Assembly (NCBI GenBank): GCA_050742975.1
Contig: JBOGDQ010000204.1
Span: 1 to 21,685 of the forward strand
DNA: 21,685 nt
Source: JBDTGE01 sp050742975
Lineage (GTDB): Bacteria > Actinomycetota > Actinomycetes > Mycobacteriales > Jatrophihabitantaceae
Direction of reading: 5' to 3'
Below, in pieces: positions 1 to 7,086 of this stretch. The notes beneath the pieces are model-generated. The model searched no databases. It was not told where the DNA came from and saw nothing but the letters and a program-made list of their open reading frames with translations. Positions within the stretch are counted from its first letter, which is position 1. Each line of letters starts with the position of its first letter. Position numbers and translations under genes: made by a program.

Positions 1-77
1 ACACGTTCCTACGACCGGGTTGACGCAGCGCGGCTGCCGCGGCGTTGCACGGTGGTGGTCCGTATCCTGAGCGCGCA

Positions 78-150
78 GCCCTCGTAGCTCAGGGGATAGA
101 GCGCCGGACTCCTAAGCCGGGCGTCGCCGGTTCGAATCCGGCCGGGGGCA
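78..150 (+). tRNA. tRNA-Arg, anticodon CCU
   Basis: The cloverleaf folds by eye. The acceptor stem is 78-84 with 143-149 (GCCCTCG with CGGGGGC, one T-G pair), the D arm 87-90 with 99-102, the anticodon stem 104-108 with 116-120, and the T arm 126-130 with 138-142 around TTCGAAT. The seven-base anticodon loop is CTCCTAA, so the anticodon is CCU, reading AGG. The discriminator base is A150 and CC follows at 151-152, then G, so the terminal A of CCA appears not to be encoded. The last anticodon-stem pair is A108 against G116, a mismatch. It stands alone, with no other tRNA nearby. Confidence 0.95.
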
Positions 151-152
151 CC

Positions 153-453
153 GCTACGTCAGCGCACAGACACGGTCAGTGGGCTTGACCAACCGGCGGC
201 GCGAGCCAAGCGTTGCTGACGAAGCGGCCAGCGTTCGAACGGTCGCTGCATACGAACGACCTGGCCGTCAGCCAGCTCTCCGACACCTTAATCCCGAGTC
301 TCGCCAACTGCATCGTCCGGCTGCCCGGTCGGACGGTGAACGCGCGGGCCTCGGCGGCTTCCCGGTGGCACGTGGCGTCGTCGAGTGCGTCCGCGACATC
401 GTCGCGCCGGCGACAAGCTTGATTTGCGACGCGAATTGGAGTGCTGTGAACGG
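153..453. other. gene-free stretch after the tRNA
   Basis: I see no convincing gene in these 301 bases. Overlapping open frames exist on both strands but none gives a recognisable protein, and none continues cleanly into the neighbours. No integrase fragment and no second copy of the tRNA 3' end is visible, so I do not call an integration site. Confidence 0.4.
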
Positions 454-789
454 ATGAGCACACCCAGCTCTGTCGATCCCGGTGAGCCGCCGATTACCTG
501 CACCCTGGGCCGGGAGGACGGCGCGGGGCGGATGCGCCGCTGGCGAGTGCTGGCCGATGCGGCTAACCCGATTGCCTCGCGCGACGGCCGAGTACTTGAG
601 GTTCGCTTCGAACCTGGTGTCGGCGTGCTCGACGAACTGGTGTCGCTGGCGGCCGCCGAACAGGAATGCTGCTCGTTCCTCACCTGGACGGTGGCCGTAA
701 GCAACGGCAGGCCCACCTTGCGAGTCCTTGCCAAGGCGGACAGCCCGGATGACGTCGCCTCCATCGCAAAACTGTTTGATGCCGGCTGA
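454..789 (+). CDS. small conserved protein with Glu-Cys-Cys motif
   Basis: The product is 111 residues from the ATG at 454. The frame is open further upstream (to about 385), but that extension is basic and unlike the rest. A Cys at residue 16 precedes a predicted alpha/beta region. The key feature is the helix with E69, E71, C72, C73 and the following SFL. Small actinobacterial proteins with this E-x-E-C-C-x-F-L pattern are, as I remember them, often encoded near MerR-type regulators or heavy-metal genes, so a metal- or thiol-linked role is possible; this is inference. No regulator lies beside it here. A weak ribosome site (TTGGAG) is about 12 bases upstream. The gene is real with fair confidence; its function is unknown. 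Confidence 0.65.
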   Translation: MSTPSSVDPGEPPITCTLGREDGAGRMRRWRVLADAANPIASRDGRVLEVRFEPGVGVLDELVSLAAAEQECCSFLTWTVAVSNGRPTLRVLAKADSPDDVASIAKLFDAG

Positions 790-1086
790 CGACATCGCGG
801 CGGGCGCAACGGCGCCCAAGGTCTGGAGCGCAGCTCGGCCGGGCTTGTCGTCGTGGCCGTCACCCACCTTTCTGATTGCCGACTCTGTCTCTGCGACCTG
901 AGACGACACAGCCCGGCCGCCTGTGACATCGCGCAAAAGACGAACGATCCGTTCGTCGGCCACGTCGGGAACGACCACAGGGGTGGGACTCGGCCGGTTG
1001 GGTCGACGATCGAGTCGTAGCTCCTGCTGTCCGGCCTGCCGGTGAGCAGGGTGGCCAAAGCAGTCCGCACGCGTCAAGGTAGAGGC
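790..1086. other. gene-free stretch
   Basis: Long minus-strand frames cross this interval, but their translations are Arg/Pro-rich and resemble no family I know, as expected of chance frames in GC-rich DNA. I see no RNA gene and no clear terminator. Confidence 0.4.
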
Positions 1087-1245
1087 GTGAGCGAGCGCGA
1101 GGACCGGACCGACAACCGCACGTCAGCACGCGACGAGGGCGGGGACGCCGCGTGCTGGGCGCACCGCGTCTGCCCGGAGTGCGGGCGGCTCAACGAGGCC
1201 GAGCACCCCGTCGTCTGCGAGAACTGCGGCGCGGAATTCGAATAG
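1087..1245 (+). CDS. small zinc-ribbon protein
   Basis: The product is 52 residues from the GTG at 1087. The preceding in-frame codons give only a basic, unconserved-looking extension. The N-terminal half is hydrophilic. The C-terminal half has two CxxC knuckles, C29-P-E-C32-G and C44-E-N-C47-G, spaced like a rubredoxin-type zinc ribbon, and the protein ends almost directly after the second. A zinc-binding role is supported by the motif; the partner (nucleic acid or protein) is not known. No clear Shine-Dalgarno sequence stands at usual spacing. It lies 137 bases from the convergent CoA-transferase operon with no visible functional link. Confidence 0.65.
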   Translation: MSEREDRTDNRTSARDEGGDAACWAHRVCPECGRLNEAEHPVVCENCGAEFE

Positions 1246-1382
1246 CCGCCCGCCGACCGCGGCGTTTGCAGCGTGATCCCCGCGGAGAGCAAGGCGACCA
1301 CCGGCTGGCGACCTCCCGGCGGGGCGCAGAGTGACGACAACCGGCCGCCAATCGCGACGAAGTCGCGTGCCCGCCGCGGCCC

Positions 1383-2048
1383 TTATGAGATAGAGATCTG
1401 CATTTCGTGCAGATCGTTGGTCTCGACGAGTGCGGGCTCGGTGGCGGCGCGGACGTCGTGGACGCTGACGCCCGGCGCGAGCTCGCGCAGCATCAGCCCG
1501 TCCGGCGTCACCTCGATGGCCGCCAGGTCGGTGATGATCTTCTGCACGCAGCCCTTGCCGGTCAGTGGCAACGAGCAGTGGTTGACGATCTTCGCGGTGC
1601 CGTCCTTGGCGACGTGTTCCATCATCACGATCACCTGCTTGGCACCGTGCACCAGGTCCATCGCCCCACCCATCCCCTTGATCATCTTGCCGGGGATGGT
1701 CCAGTTCGCCAGGTCGCCGTTCACGGCCACCTGCATCGCACCGAGCACCGCGACGTCGATGTGCCCGCCGCGGATCATCCCGAACGAGGTGGCCGAGTCG
1801 AAGAACGCCGCTCCGGGCAGGATCGTGACCGTCTCCTTGCCGGCGTTGATCAGGTCCGGATCCTCGTCACCCTCATACGGGTACGGGCCGACGCCGAGGA
1901 TGCCGTTCTCGGACTGCAGCACGACGTGCACGCCGTCCTCGACGTAGTTCGGCACAAGGGTCGGCAGGCCGATACCCAGGTTCACGTACTGCCCGTCGTG
2001 GAGCTCGGCCGCGACGCGCGCTGCGAGCTGGGTGCGCGAGAGCGTCAT
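1383..2048 (-). CDS. 3-oxoacid CoA-transferase, subunit B
   Basis: The product is 221 residues, the normal length for the beta subunit of a family I CoA-transferase (succinyl-CoA:3-ketoacid, acetate/acetoacetyl or 3-oxoadipate type). The catalytic glutamate lies in the SENG motif as E47, which forms the enzyme-CoA thioester. The glycine-rich GMGGAMDL segment near residue 130 is also present. The ATG overlaps the stop of the subunit A gene by the ATGA arrangement, so the two are translationally coupled and made in equal amounts. The reaction moves CoA from a donor acyl-CoA to a free acid in the cytosol. The sequence alone does not settle the substrate; ketone-body or aromatic-acid catabolism are the usual roles. 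Confidence 0.92.
   Translation of the reverse strand: MTLSRTQLAARVAAELHDGQYVNLGIGLPTLVPNYVEDGVHVVLQSENGILGVGPYPYEGDEDPDLINAGKETVTILPGAAFFDSATSFGMIRGGHIDVAVLGAMQVAVNGDLANWTIPGKMIKGMGGAMDLVHGAKQVIVMMEHVAKDGTAKIVNHCSLPLTGKGCVQKIITDLAAIEVTPDGLMLRELAPGVSVHDVRAATEPALVETNDLHEMQISIS
1395..1415 (-). other. hairpin in the 3' end of the subunit B gene
   Basis: GATCTGCA and TGCAGATC form a perfect 8-bp stem with a five-base loop, inside the last codons of the CoA-transferase subunit B gene. There is no U-run long enough for a classical terminator (TCTATCTC follows on the minus strand), so it may instead protect the mRNA end. Confidence 0.35.
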
Positions 2049-2812
2049 GAGTGCACCGCTTCCGGTCGGGGACGGACGGTTCGCTTCTCGATCTGCTTGC
2101 CCGCCTCGCCCACCTCCACGATGCGCTGCACGAACACGCCGGGAGTGTCGATGTGTTCAGGATTCAGCTCGCCCGGCTCGACGAGCTGCTCCACCTCGGC
2201 GATCGTGATCCGTCCGGCCATCGCGCACAGCGGGTTGAAGTTGCGCGCCGACGCGTCGTAGGACAGGTTGCCGTGCCGGTCCCCGCGCGCGGCCCGCACC
2301 AGCGCGAAGTCGGTGACGATGCCGTGCTCGAGCACGTACTCGCGACCGTCGAACTCGCGGACCTCCTTCGCCGGCGACTCGATCGCCACCGACCCGTCCG
2401 CGTTGTAGCGCCACGGCAGCCCCCCGTCGGCGACCAGCGTCCCGACTCCGGCCGGCGTGTAGAACGCCGGGATACCGCATCCGCCGGCTCGCAGCCGCTC
2501 TGCCAGAGTGCCCTGCGGCGTCAGCTCCAGCTCCAGCTCGCCGGCCAGATACTGCCGCGCGAACTCGCGGTTCTCCCCTACGTACGAGCCGATCGTGCGC
2601 CGGATCCGCCCCGCGAACAGGAGCACGCCCAACCCGGCCTGGTCGACGCCACAGTTGTTGGACACCGTCTCCAGATCGGTGGCGCCCTGTTCCAGCACCG
2701 CCTCGATCAGGTTGAGCGGGATGCCGCCCAAGCCGAACCCGCCGACTGCGAGCGAAGCACCGTTCGGGATATCGGCAACGGCAGCGACAGCAGAGTCATA
2801 GGTCTTGTCCAC
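2045..2812 (-). CDS. 3-oxoacid CoA-transferase, subunit A
   Basis: The product is 255 residues from a GTG at 2812, where the protein begins V-D-K, matching the usual N-terminus of this family. A TTG at 2824 would add four residues. The GGFGLGGIP glycine-rich CoA-binding loop is near residues 24-32, and typical family I alpha-subunit blocks follow (SNNCG, the FARQYLAGELELELTPQG segment, and FNPLCAMAGR near the end). Neither candidate start has a good Shine-Dalgarno sequence. It is the first gene of a two-gene operon with subunit B. The upstream region contains a strong inverted repeat at 2880-2919 that could be an operator or an mRNA leader structure. Confidence 0.92.
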   Translation of the reverse strand: MDKTYDSAVAAVADIPNGASLAVGGFGLGGIPLNLIEAVLEQGATDLETVSNNCGVDQAGLGVLLFAGRIRRTIGSYVGENREFARQYLAGELELELTPQGTLAERLRAGGCGIPAFYTPAGVGTLVADGGLPWRYNADGSVAIESPAKEVREFDGREYVLEHGIVTDFALVRAARGDRHGNLSYDASARNFNPLCAMAGRITIAEVEQLVEPGELNPEHIDTPGVFVQRIVEVGEAGKQIEKRTVRPRPEAVHS

Positions 2813-2879
2813 GCAGCCATTCAACCGCAGCCGTCATGACCACAGCCGGCGGACCTCCCGCGTCCTACACTGAGCAGGC

Positions 2880-2919
2880 GTCCGGGTGGCCCTGGCCGGG
2901 GGGTATGGGCCATCCGGAC
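2880..2919. repeat. 13-bp-arm inverted repeat upstream of the CoA-transferase operon
   Basis: The arms at 2880-2892 and 2907-2919 match over 13 bases with a single G-U-type mismatch, around a 14-base loop. The repeat is about 70 bases upstream of the operon's first codon. It could be a regulator binding site (arms of GGATGGCCC type), a leader hairpin, or a terminator for transcription coming from the hydrolase gene. Confidence 0.5.
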
Positions 2920-3015
2920 CTTGAGTCTCGCTCATGTTGATCTTGTTGCACCGCGGCCGCGGCGGCGGCGAGAAGGCACCATCGTCCGCAGGCACGACAC
3001 GCCAACCAAACTTTC

Positions 3016-3055
3016 TTGCCTTATCTCTTGCTAGGAAGATACTTCCTGTTATAGC
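3016..3055 (+). promoter_or_regulatory. candidate tandem promoter in AT-rich patch
   Basis: Two overlapping sigma-A-like arrangements point rightward. TTGCCT (3016-3021) stands 16 bases from GATACT (3038-3043), and TTGCTA (3028-3033) stands 16 bases from TATAGC (3050-3055). Each hexamer matches consensus at about four of six positions. A short palindrome, AGGAAG-ATA-CTTCCT (3033-3047), lies between the second pair of boxes and could be an operator. No protein gene follows on the plus strand. Confidence 0.35.
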
Positions 3056-3061
3056 CTTGTG

Positions 3062-3250
3062 AAGTCCGGTTCGGAGGGCGCGCCTCTAGGGGGAAGGCGC
3101 GAACGAAGAACCAGACGATCCGGCTCGGTCCGATCGCGGCTTACGGGGGTAGGCGCGAGAGCACCGCCGGTAGCAGGGGGAGGGCAAGCCGACCGGCTGC
3201 AGGTGCGAGGGGGTTCGCGCTGGCAGGTCCGGTCGGCGCTCTGCTTTAAG
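3062..3250 (+). ncRNA. candidate structured RNA with repeated five-G hairpin loops
   Basis: Four GGGGG runs (3089, 3145, 3176 and 3209) fall in or near hairpin loops. Hairpin 1 is CGCGCCT (3079-3085) with AGGCGCG (3095-3101). Hairpin 2 is TCGC-g-GCTTA with TAGGC-GCGA around 3133-3160. Hairpin 3 is weak, GCCGGT (3167) with ACCGGC (3192). Hairpin 4 is a long nested stem, GCCGACCGG (3188-3196) with CCGGTCGGC (3229-3237), then CTGC/GCAG and GCGA/TCGC around GGGGGT. The promoter-like patch lies directly upstream on the plus strand. Read on the minus strand the loops are C-rich, which recalls the actinobacterial 6C RNA motif, but that motif has two hairpins with six or more C and I cannot match it. 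The strand and ends are inference, and there is no U-rich terminator. Confidence 0.35.
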
Positions 3251-4651
3251 TCAGGCCGACGGGCAGCGGGCGAAGAGCGCGCGGGTCGGGAAGTCCGTCG
3301 GATCCGCATACGCGCTCTGGTCGGTGAACCGGCAGCCGAACGTCGGCGAGGCCACGACGCGCGGGTCGAGGACCTCGTCACCGGCCGGGCGGGCCGCGGC
3401 GCGCGCAGCCGGCCCGCGGGCCTGCACCCAGTGCTGCAGGTCGGACCACGCGGTCCCCACCTCGGTCGGCGTGTACTCGCAGTGACCGGCCTCGCGGATG
3501 GCGCGCTGCACGAGCAGTCCGGACTCGTGATGCGCGGCCACCTCGCGGGCGTAGATCTCCTCCATCGAGAACGGGACGAACATGTCCCCGAGCCCGTGCA
3601 GGGTCAGCACCGGCACGTCCGGATCCCCGACGATGCGCGGGCTCTGGCTCAGCGCCAGCGAGAGCCGGTCGCGCAGGTCGGTGGGGATGACGCGCTGCAC
3701 GGTGCGGTTGACGTCGACGGGCTGGTCGGGCGTGTAGCGGGTGAACAGGTTCTGCGCCAGCCGGCCGGGGTTCTGGGCCAGGGTGCCGCCGTTGTCCGGC
3801 GTCGCGAGGGTGAACAGGAAGTCCTTCCAGATCGAGAAGGACGCCGCGGCGCCGGGCCGGGTCCCGCCGGAGCGCTGCACGGTGATCGCCTGCAGCTGGC
3901 GGCCCAGCGCGTTGGTCGGGCTCTGTCCCGGCGCCAGGTCGGCGATCCCGAGCGTGGCCTCGATCCGCGGCACGTCAGCACTCTGATAGTCCGCCGGCGG
4001 TGGATAGGCGTGGACTCCGGCCAGATCCTGCGCGACCACGTTGTAGTCCAGGAAGAAGTCGAACAGCTGGTCGTCGCCGAGCACCCCGCACATCGGCAAG
4101 GCGCCCGCGTAGTACCGGGGATACTGCTCCAGCGAGCGGCCGATGACCTGCCCACCCATCGAGACGCCGACGATGTACGTGCGCCACGGCGTGCGGTGCA
4201 GGAGTCGACCGACGTGCTGGGCCAGCGCGTGCTCGGACAGGACGCCCGAGCGCACGTCGTAGCCGTTGTCGGTATAGCTCGACGCGGCCCAGGCGTAGCC
4301 CTCGTCCACGAACGTCTGCCGCAGCCCGTACGCCGGTGGGTCGACGGTGAGGACCGTCCCCTGCCCGCGGTAGCCGTGCGCCCACATGACGAGCTGCCCG
4401 TTCCAGTGCTGCGGCACCTCGAGATCGAACGCGGCGTGCCGGTAGACGCCCTGGACGACCCGGGTCGGCGCACCACCGGCGGTGAGCGGGGCGAGCGGCG
4501 GGTTGGAGATCGTGTAGCCCGGCAGCGGCTGCCCGCCGCCCCCATGGTCCGCGCCGGAGGCCTGGGCGGCGGACGGGCTTGCGACGATCAGGCCGCAGCC
4601 GAGGACCAGGGTGATGAGGATGCGAATCGATCTGCGAGCTCGTACGGCCAT
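3251..4651 (-). CDS. secreted alpha/beta-hydrolase
   Basis: The product is 466 residues from the ATG at 4651, which has GGGGAG six bases upstream. An upstream in-frame extension to 4708 is not needed. The N-terminus is a signal peptide: RARRSIR, a hydrophobic stretch, then an Ala-rich cleavage region ending near residue 31. An alpha/beta-hydrolase fold follows with the oxyanion WAHGYRG (90-96), nucleophile elbow GVSMGG with S164, acid D356 in HGLGDMF, and H390 in EAGHCEY. Two Cys near the C-terminus may form a disulfide outside the cell. The family includes secreted esterases and peptidase-like hydrolases; the substrate cannot be told. It is transcribed alone, with the toxin gene 84 bases upstream. 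Confidence 0.85.
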   Translation of the reverse strand: MAVRARRSIRILITLVLGCGLIVASPSAAQASGADHGGGGQPLPGYTISNPPLAPLTAGGAPTRVVQGVYRHAAFDLEVPQHWNGQLVMWAHGYRGQGTVLTVDPPAYGLRQTFVDEGYAWAASSYTDNGYDVRSGVLSEHALAQHVGRLLHRTPWRTYIVGVSMGGQVIGRSLEQYPRYYAGALPMCGVLGDDQLFDFFLDYNVVAQDLAGVHAYPPPADYQSADVPRIEATLGIADLAPGQSPTNALGRQLQAITVQRSGGTRPGAAASFSIWKDFLFTLATPDNGGTLAQNPGRLAQNLFTRYTPDQPVDVNRTVQRVIPTDLRDRLSLALSQSPRIVGDPDVPVLTLHGLGDMFVPFSMEEIYAREVAAHHESGLLVQRAIREAGHCEYTPTEVGTAWSDLQHWVQARGPAARAAARPAGDEVLDPRVVASPTFGCRFTDQSAYADPTDFPTRALFARCPSA

Positions 4652-4735
4652 GTGGCACTCCCCGAGAAGGCGGCGAGGGGACGCCGCAATCTCGACCATA
4701 AGCCGCATCCCGTCCGAAGGACAGAGGCACGGTGA

Positions 4736-5179
4736 TCAGCTGCAGATGATCGGTCCGGCGCTGCGGTCAGGCCCGATGACCTCGACCTCGACGCCGATCA
4801 CGGCGTAGGTGCCGAGCGCCCGCGCGTCTCGGGTGGCCAGCGGCACTCCACGCTCCACCGCCGCCAACGCGACCAGCGCGTCGTAGACGGCACCACCGGC
4901 CACGCCTAGCGGAGCGAGCAGCGCGGGAAGCTTGGCCAGCGTGGATGGCTTCGGCTGCAGCGGCGAACCGAAGTTCGACTCGATCAACCTCACCGCGTCG
5001 AGCGGAGCCAGTCGGGCGTCGCCCGGCAGCCTCGTCAGCACCGAGTAGGTCTCGGCAAGCGAGTGTGCAGTGAGGACCGGCGAGCGTCCCCTTGCCTGCC
5101 GACGTACCGCGGCGTGGGCCGAGTGCGAGCGCACCAAGAGCGGAATCGCTGCGCTGGTGTCGAAGGCGAGCTGCTTCAC
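4736..5179 (-). CDS. vapC: PIN-domain ribonuclease toxin (VapC family)
   Basis: The product is 147 residues. The PIN-domain acidic residues are all present: D7 in FDTSA, E43 in LAETY, D100 in VYDALV and D118 in ATRDAR. These bind the metal ion for RNA cleavage. The GTG start overlaps the antitoxin stop by the GTGA arrangement, so the pair is one translationally coupled operon, as usual for type II toxin-antitoxin systems. The tail after about residue 130 is slightly longer than in minimal VapC proteins. The target RNA (tRNA, rRNA or mRNA) cannot be inferred. Active-site completeness suggests a working toxin. Confidence 0.9.
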   Translation of the reverse strand: MKQLAFDTSAAIPLLVRSHSAHAAVRRQARGRSPVLTAHSLAETYSVLTRLPGDARLAPLDAVRLIESNFGSPLQPKPSTLAKLPALLAPLGVAGGAVYDALVALAAVERGVPLATRDARALGTYAVIGVEVEVIGPDRSAGPIICS

Positions 5180-5412
5180 CGCCGGCCGGAGTCGATGAGA
5201 TCGAAGATCGTCTCGTCGTCGATCGGAGTCTGCGAGTCGGCGACCAACGTGCGGCCGAGCTTGGTCAACCGCGCGGTACGGCTCAGCGGAACCACCTGCA
5301 GTCCCGCGCCGTAGAAGCTGATGTCGACGGACCCACCGGAGCTGAGCCCGAGCGCATCGCGCAGCTGCTTCGGCACGACGATGCGTCCGGCGGAGTCGAT
5401 CGTGGTCTTCAT
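5176..5412 (-). CDS. vapB: AbrB/MazE-type antitoxin (VapB)
   Basis: The product is 78 residues from the ATG at 5412; a GTG nine bases earlier is possible. The N-terminal 45 residues are a SpoVT-AbrB swapped-hairpin DNA-binding domain (TTIDSAGRIVVPKQLRDALGL, then GGSVDI). The C-terminal 30 residues, with DDETIFDLIDS, should wrap the toxin and block its active site. The complex normally represses its own promoter. The palindrome TGGTA-N6-TACCA directly upstream fits that role. No Shine-Dalgarno sequence is present, and the -10-like hexamer sits seven bases from the start codon, suggesting a leaderless mRNA. Confidence 0.9.
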   Translation of the reverse strand: MKTTIDSAGRIVVPKQLRDALGLSSGGSVDISFYGAGLQVVPLSRTARLTKLGRTLVADSQTPIDDETIFDLIDSGRR

Positions 5413-5428
5413 TGGTATCACGCTACCA
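5413..5428 (-). promoter_or_regulatory. vapBC operator and -10 box (leaderless promoter)
   Basis: TGGTA (5413-5417) and TACCA (5424-5428) form an inverted repeat that overlaps TAGCGT, read on the minus strand at 5425-5420. Seven bases separate this hexamer from the vapB ATG, the right distance for transcription to start at the start codon. The overlap would let the VapBC complex shut its own promoter. Confidence 0.5.
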
Positions 5429-5455
5429 TCGAGCTGCCATTGGCTTGGCGATCGG

Positions 5456-6097
5456 TCAGAGCGAGGCGGTCTGCCCAGGGTCCAGGTGCTCGAAGTCGAC
5501 GCCGAACGGCGCCGCGATGCGCGTCAGATGACCCTCGACCATGCCCGCGTACACCGGCGTCACCAGCGAGTCGTGGATCTGGAACGCGCGCGGGGCCCGG
5601 ACCGCGACGGCGAAGTCGATCACCTCGGCCGCCTTGGACCAGGGCGCGTTCGTCGGGATCAGCAGCGTGCGCACCGGCGCGTCCGGGACGGTGAACGAGT
5701 CGCCCGGGTGGAACACGTCCTCGTCGATCAGGTAGCCGACGTTGGCCACCATCGGGATGAGCGGATGGATCAGGGCGTGCTGGCCCCCGAACGTGCGGAC
5801 CGAGAACCCGGCCGCCTCGAGCGTCTCGCCCGGCGCCACCGCGACGACCTGCTCGCCGTGCTCGGCGAGCGAGTCGGCGACGCCGCTCGGCGCCCACACC
5901 CGCAGGCGTGGATCGGCGCTCAGCGCGGCCCGCAACTTGTCGGCGTCCAGGTGGTCGGTGTGCTCGTGCGTGATCAGCACGCCACCCGCCCCGTCCAGCG
6001 CGCGCTCGACCTCGCTGAACACGCCGGGGTCGATCACCAGCGATCGGTCGCCGTCGTCGACCCGGACGCAGGCGTGGGTGAACTTGGTCAGTTCCAT
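5456..6097 (-). CDS. metallo-beta-lactamase-fold hydrolase (UlaG-like)
   Basis: The product is 213 residues from ATG 6097. A GTG at 6103 overlaps the regulator's stop as GTGA and would add two residues. The zinc-binding THEHTDH motif gives H44, H46, D48 and H49, and further histidines occur in GGQHALIH and FHPGDS. The short length and motif order match small MBL-fold proteins of the UlaG/YtpA-like group rather than true beta-lactamases. The substrate is not known. It is translationally coupled to the upstream regulator, so the two are probably expressed together. GAGGA in the regulator's last codons can serve as its ribosome site. Confidence 0.85.
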   Translation of the reverse strand: MELTKFTHACVRVDDGDRSLVIDPGVFSEVERALDGAGGVLITHEHTDHLDADKLRAALSADPRLRVWAPSGVADSLAEHGEQVVAVAPGETLEAAGFSVRTFGGQHALIHPLIPMVANVGYLIDEDVFHPGDSFTVPDAPVRTLLIPTNAPWSKAAEVIDFAVAVRAPRAFQIHDSLVTPVYAGMVEGHLTRIAAPFGVDFEHLDPGQTASL

Positions 6098-6099
6098 CG

Positions 6100-6984
6100 T
6101 CACACTTCCTCGGCGATCATCGCGGCCATCTTCTCCAAGCGCCGTCCGGTCTCCGCGTCACCGGGGGTGTACACAAGCAGGCGCGTGCCGTTCTTCGGGG
6201 CCAGCCAGGTGTTGACCACGTCCAGGTGCAGCATGCCGACGAGCGAGGTCCGGTACCGCTTGCGCTTGTTCTCGATGCCGCGCACCTCATGACGCTCCCA
6301 CAGCTCGGCGAACTCGGCCGACTCGGCGCGCAGCCTGGCGACGAACGACTTCCAGGCCGGCTCGCTGACGTGGTCGGCGTACAGGCCGCGCAGGTTCGCG
6401 GTCATCCGCGCCGCGGCGTCGTCCCATTCGACCATCGTCTTGCGCCAGGCCGGATCGGTGAACAGCAACCACATGCAGTTGCGGCTCTCGATCGGCACCT
6501 CGTCCATGTTCCCGATCAGCCGGGCGTAGCTGCGGTTGTAGGCCAGCAGGTCGTACTTGCCGTTCACCACGCAGGCTGGGAAGGAAGCGAGCTGCGCGAG
6601 TAGCGCGTGCATCTGCGGGCTGATCGAGCCGCACTCCCTGGCGACGCTCTGGTCGGCCGAACCGGCCAGGGTGAACAGATGCGTGCGCTCGTCGCGGTCG
6701 AGCAGCAGCGTGCGGGCGATCGCCTCGAGCACCTGCTCGGACACTTTGATGTCGCGGCCCTGTTCCAGCCACGTGTACCAGGTGACGCCCACGCCGGCGA
6801 GCTGCGCGACCTCCTCGCGCCGCAGGCCGGGAGTGCGGCGGCGGCCGGTGTACGCGACCCCGACCTGTTGCGGCGCGATGCGCTCGCGGCGACTGCGCAG
6901 GAACGCCGACAGCTCGGCACGTCGGATCTCGTCGGCGTCCCGTGAGGTCTTGGCGTTACGCAGTGGGCTGATCGTGGACGTCAT
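6100..6984 (-). CDS. helix-turn-helix regulator with MmyB-like ligand domain
   Basis: The product is 294 residues from ATG 6984. The open frame extends far upstream, but that region is antisense to the exporter gene. An N-terminal Xre-type helix-turn-helix at about residues 48-95 contains GRRRTPGLRREEVAQLAG and WLEQGRD, the signature of the MmyB-type family. A C-terminal PAS-like ligand domain (from about 115, FPACVVNGKYDLLAYN) follows. GGAGG lies only one base before the ATG, too close for ideal use. It diverges from a DHA2 exporter across 102 bases holding inverted repeats, so it probably controls that exporter and itself. The downstream MBL gene overlaps it. Confidence 0.88.
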   Translation of the reverse strand: MTSTISPLRNAKTSRDADEIRRAELSAFLRSRRERIAPQQVGVAYTGRRRTPGLRREEVAQLAGVGVTWYTWLEQGRDIKVSEQVLEAIARTLLLDRDERTHLFTLAGSADQSVARECGSISPQMHALLAQLASFPACVVNGKYDLLAYNRSYARLIGNMDEVPIESRNCMWLLFTDPAWRKTMVEWDDAAARMTANLRGLYADHVSEPAWKSFVARLRAESAEFAELWERHEVRGIENKRKRYRTSLVGMLHLDVVNTWLAPKNGTRLLVYTPGDAETGRRLEKMAAMIAEEV

Positions 6985-7016
6985 GCCTCCAGCTTGGCCC
7001 AGCCGCGCCCATCGTG

Positions 7017-7070
7017 CCAGGTAGTCGCTATACCTGGATAAACACGCTACTGGTACCAGGTTCGTACCGG
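7017..7070. promoter_or_regulatory. operator cluster between regulator and exporter genes
   Basis: CCAGGTA-N7-TACCTGG (7017-7037) is a perfect inverted repeat. CTGGTACCAG (7050-7059) is a second palindrome of the same half-site, and TACCGG at 7065-7070 is a further partial copy. On the plus strand CAGAGT (7074-7079) lies seven bases before the exporter ATG, placing the second palindrome over its -35 region. On the minus strand TATAGC sits inside the first repeat. This fits repression of both genes by the adjacent regulator. Confidence 0.55.
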
Positions 7071-7086
7071 CCGCAGAGTTGCAGCC

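Larger units (their letters stand above)
2813..3250. other. gene-free stretch with AT-rich patch and hairpins
   Basis: About 430 bases carry no convincing gene. The part nearest the CoA-transferase operon holds the inverted repeat at 2880-2919. Bases 3001-3060 are strikingly AT-rich for this genome. Bases 3079-3237 are GC-rich and contain a series of hairpins with five-G loops, listed separately as a candidate RNA. Confidence 0.6.

Noticed and set aside
78..453. tRNA-Arg as an attachment site for an integrated element
   Set aside because: No integrase gene and no second copy of the tRNA 3' end is present in the window.
3060..3080. Resemblance of GTGAAGTCCGGTTCGGAGGG to the 3' end of a group II intron domain V
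   Set aside because: The matching 5' strand of domain V is missing, no reverse transcriptase or intron boundary is present, and only about 14 bases agree.
3059..4735. 558-codon plus-strand frame opposite the secreted hydrolase
   Set aside because: It mirrors the hydrolase gene; only the minus strand has a signal peptide, catalytic triad and ribosome site.
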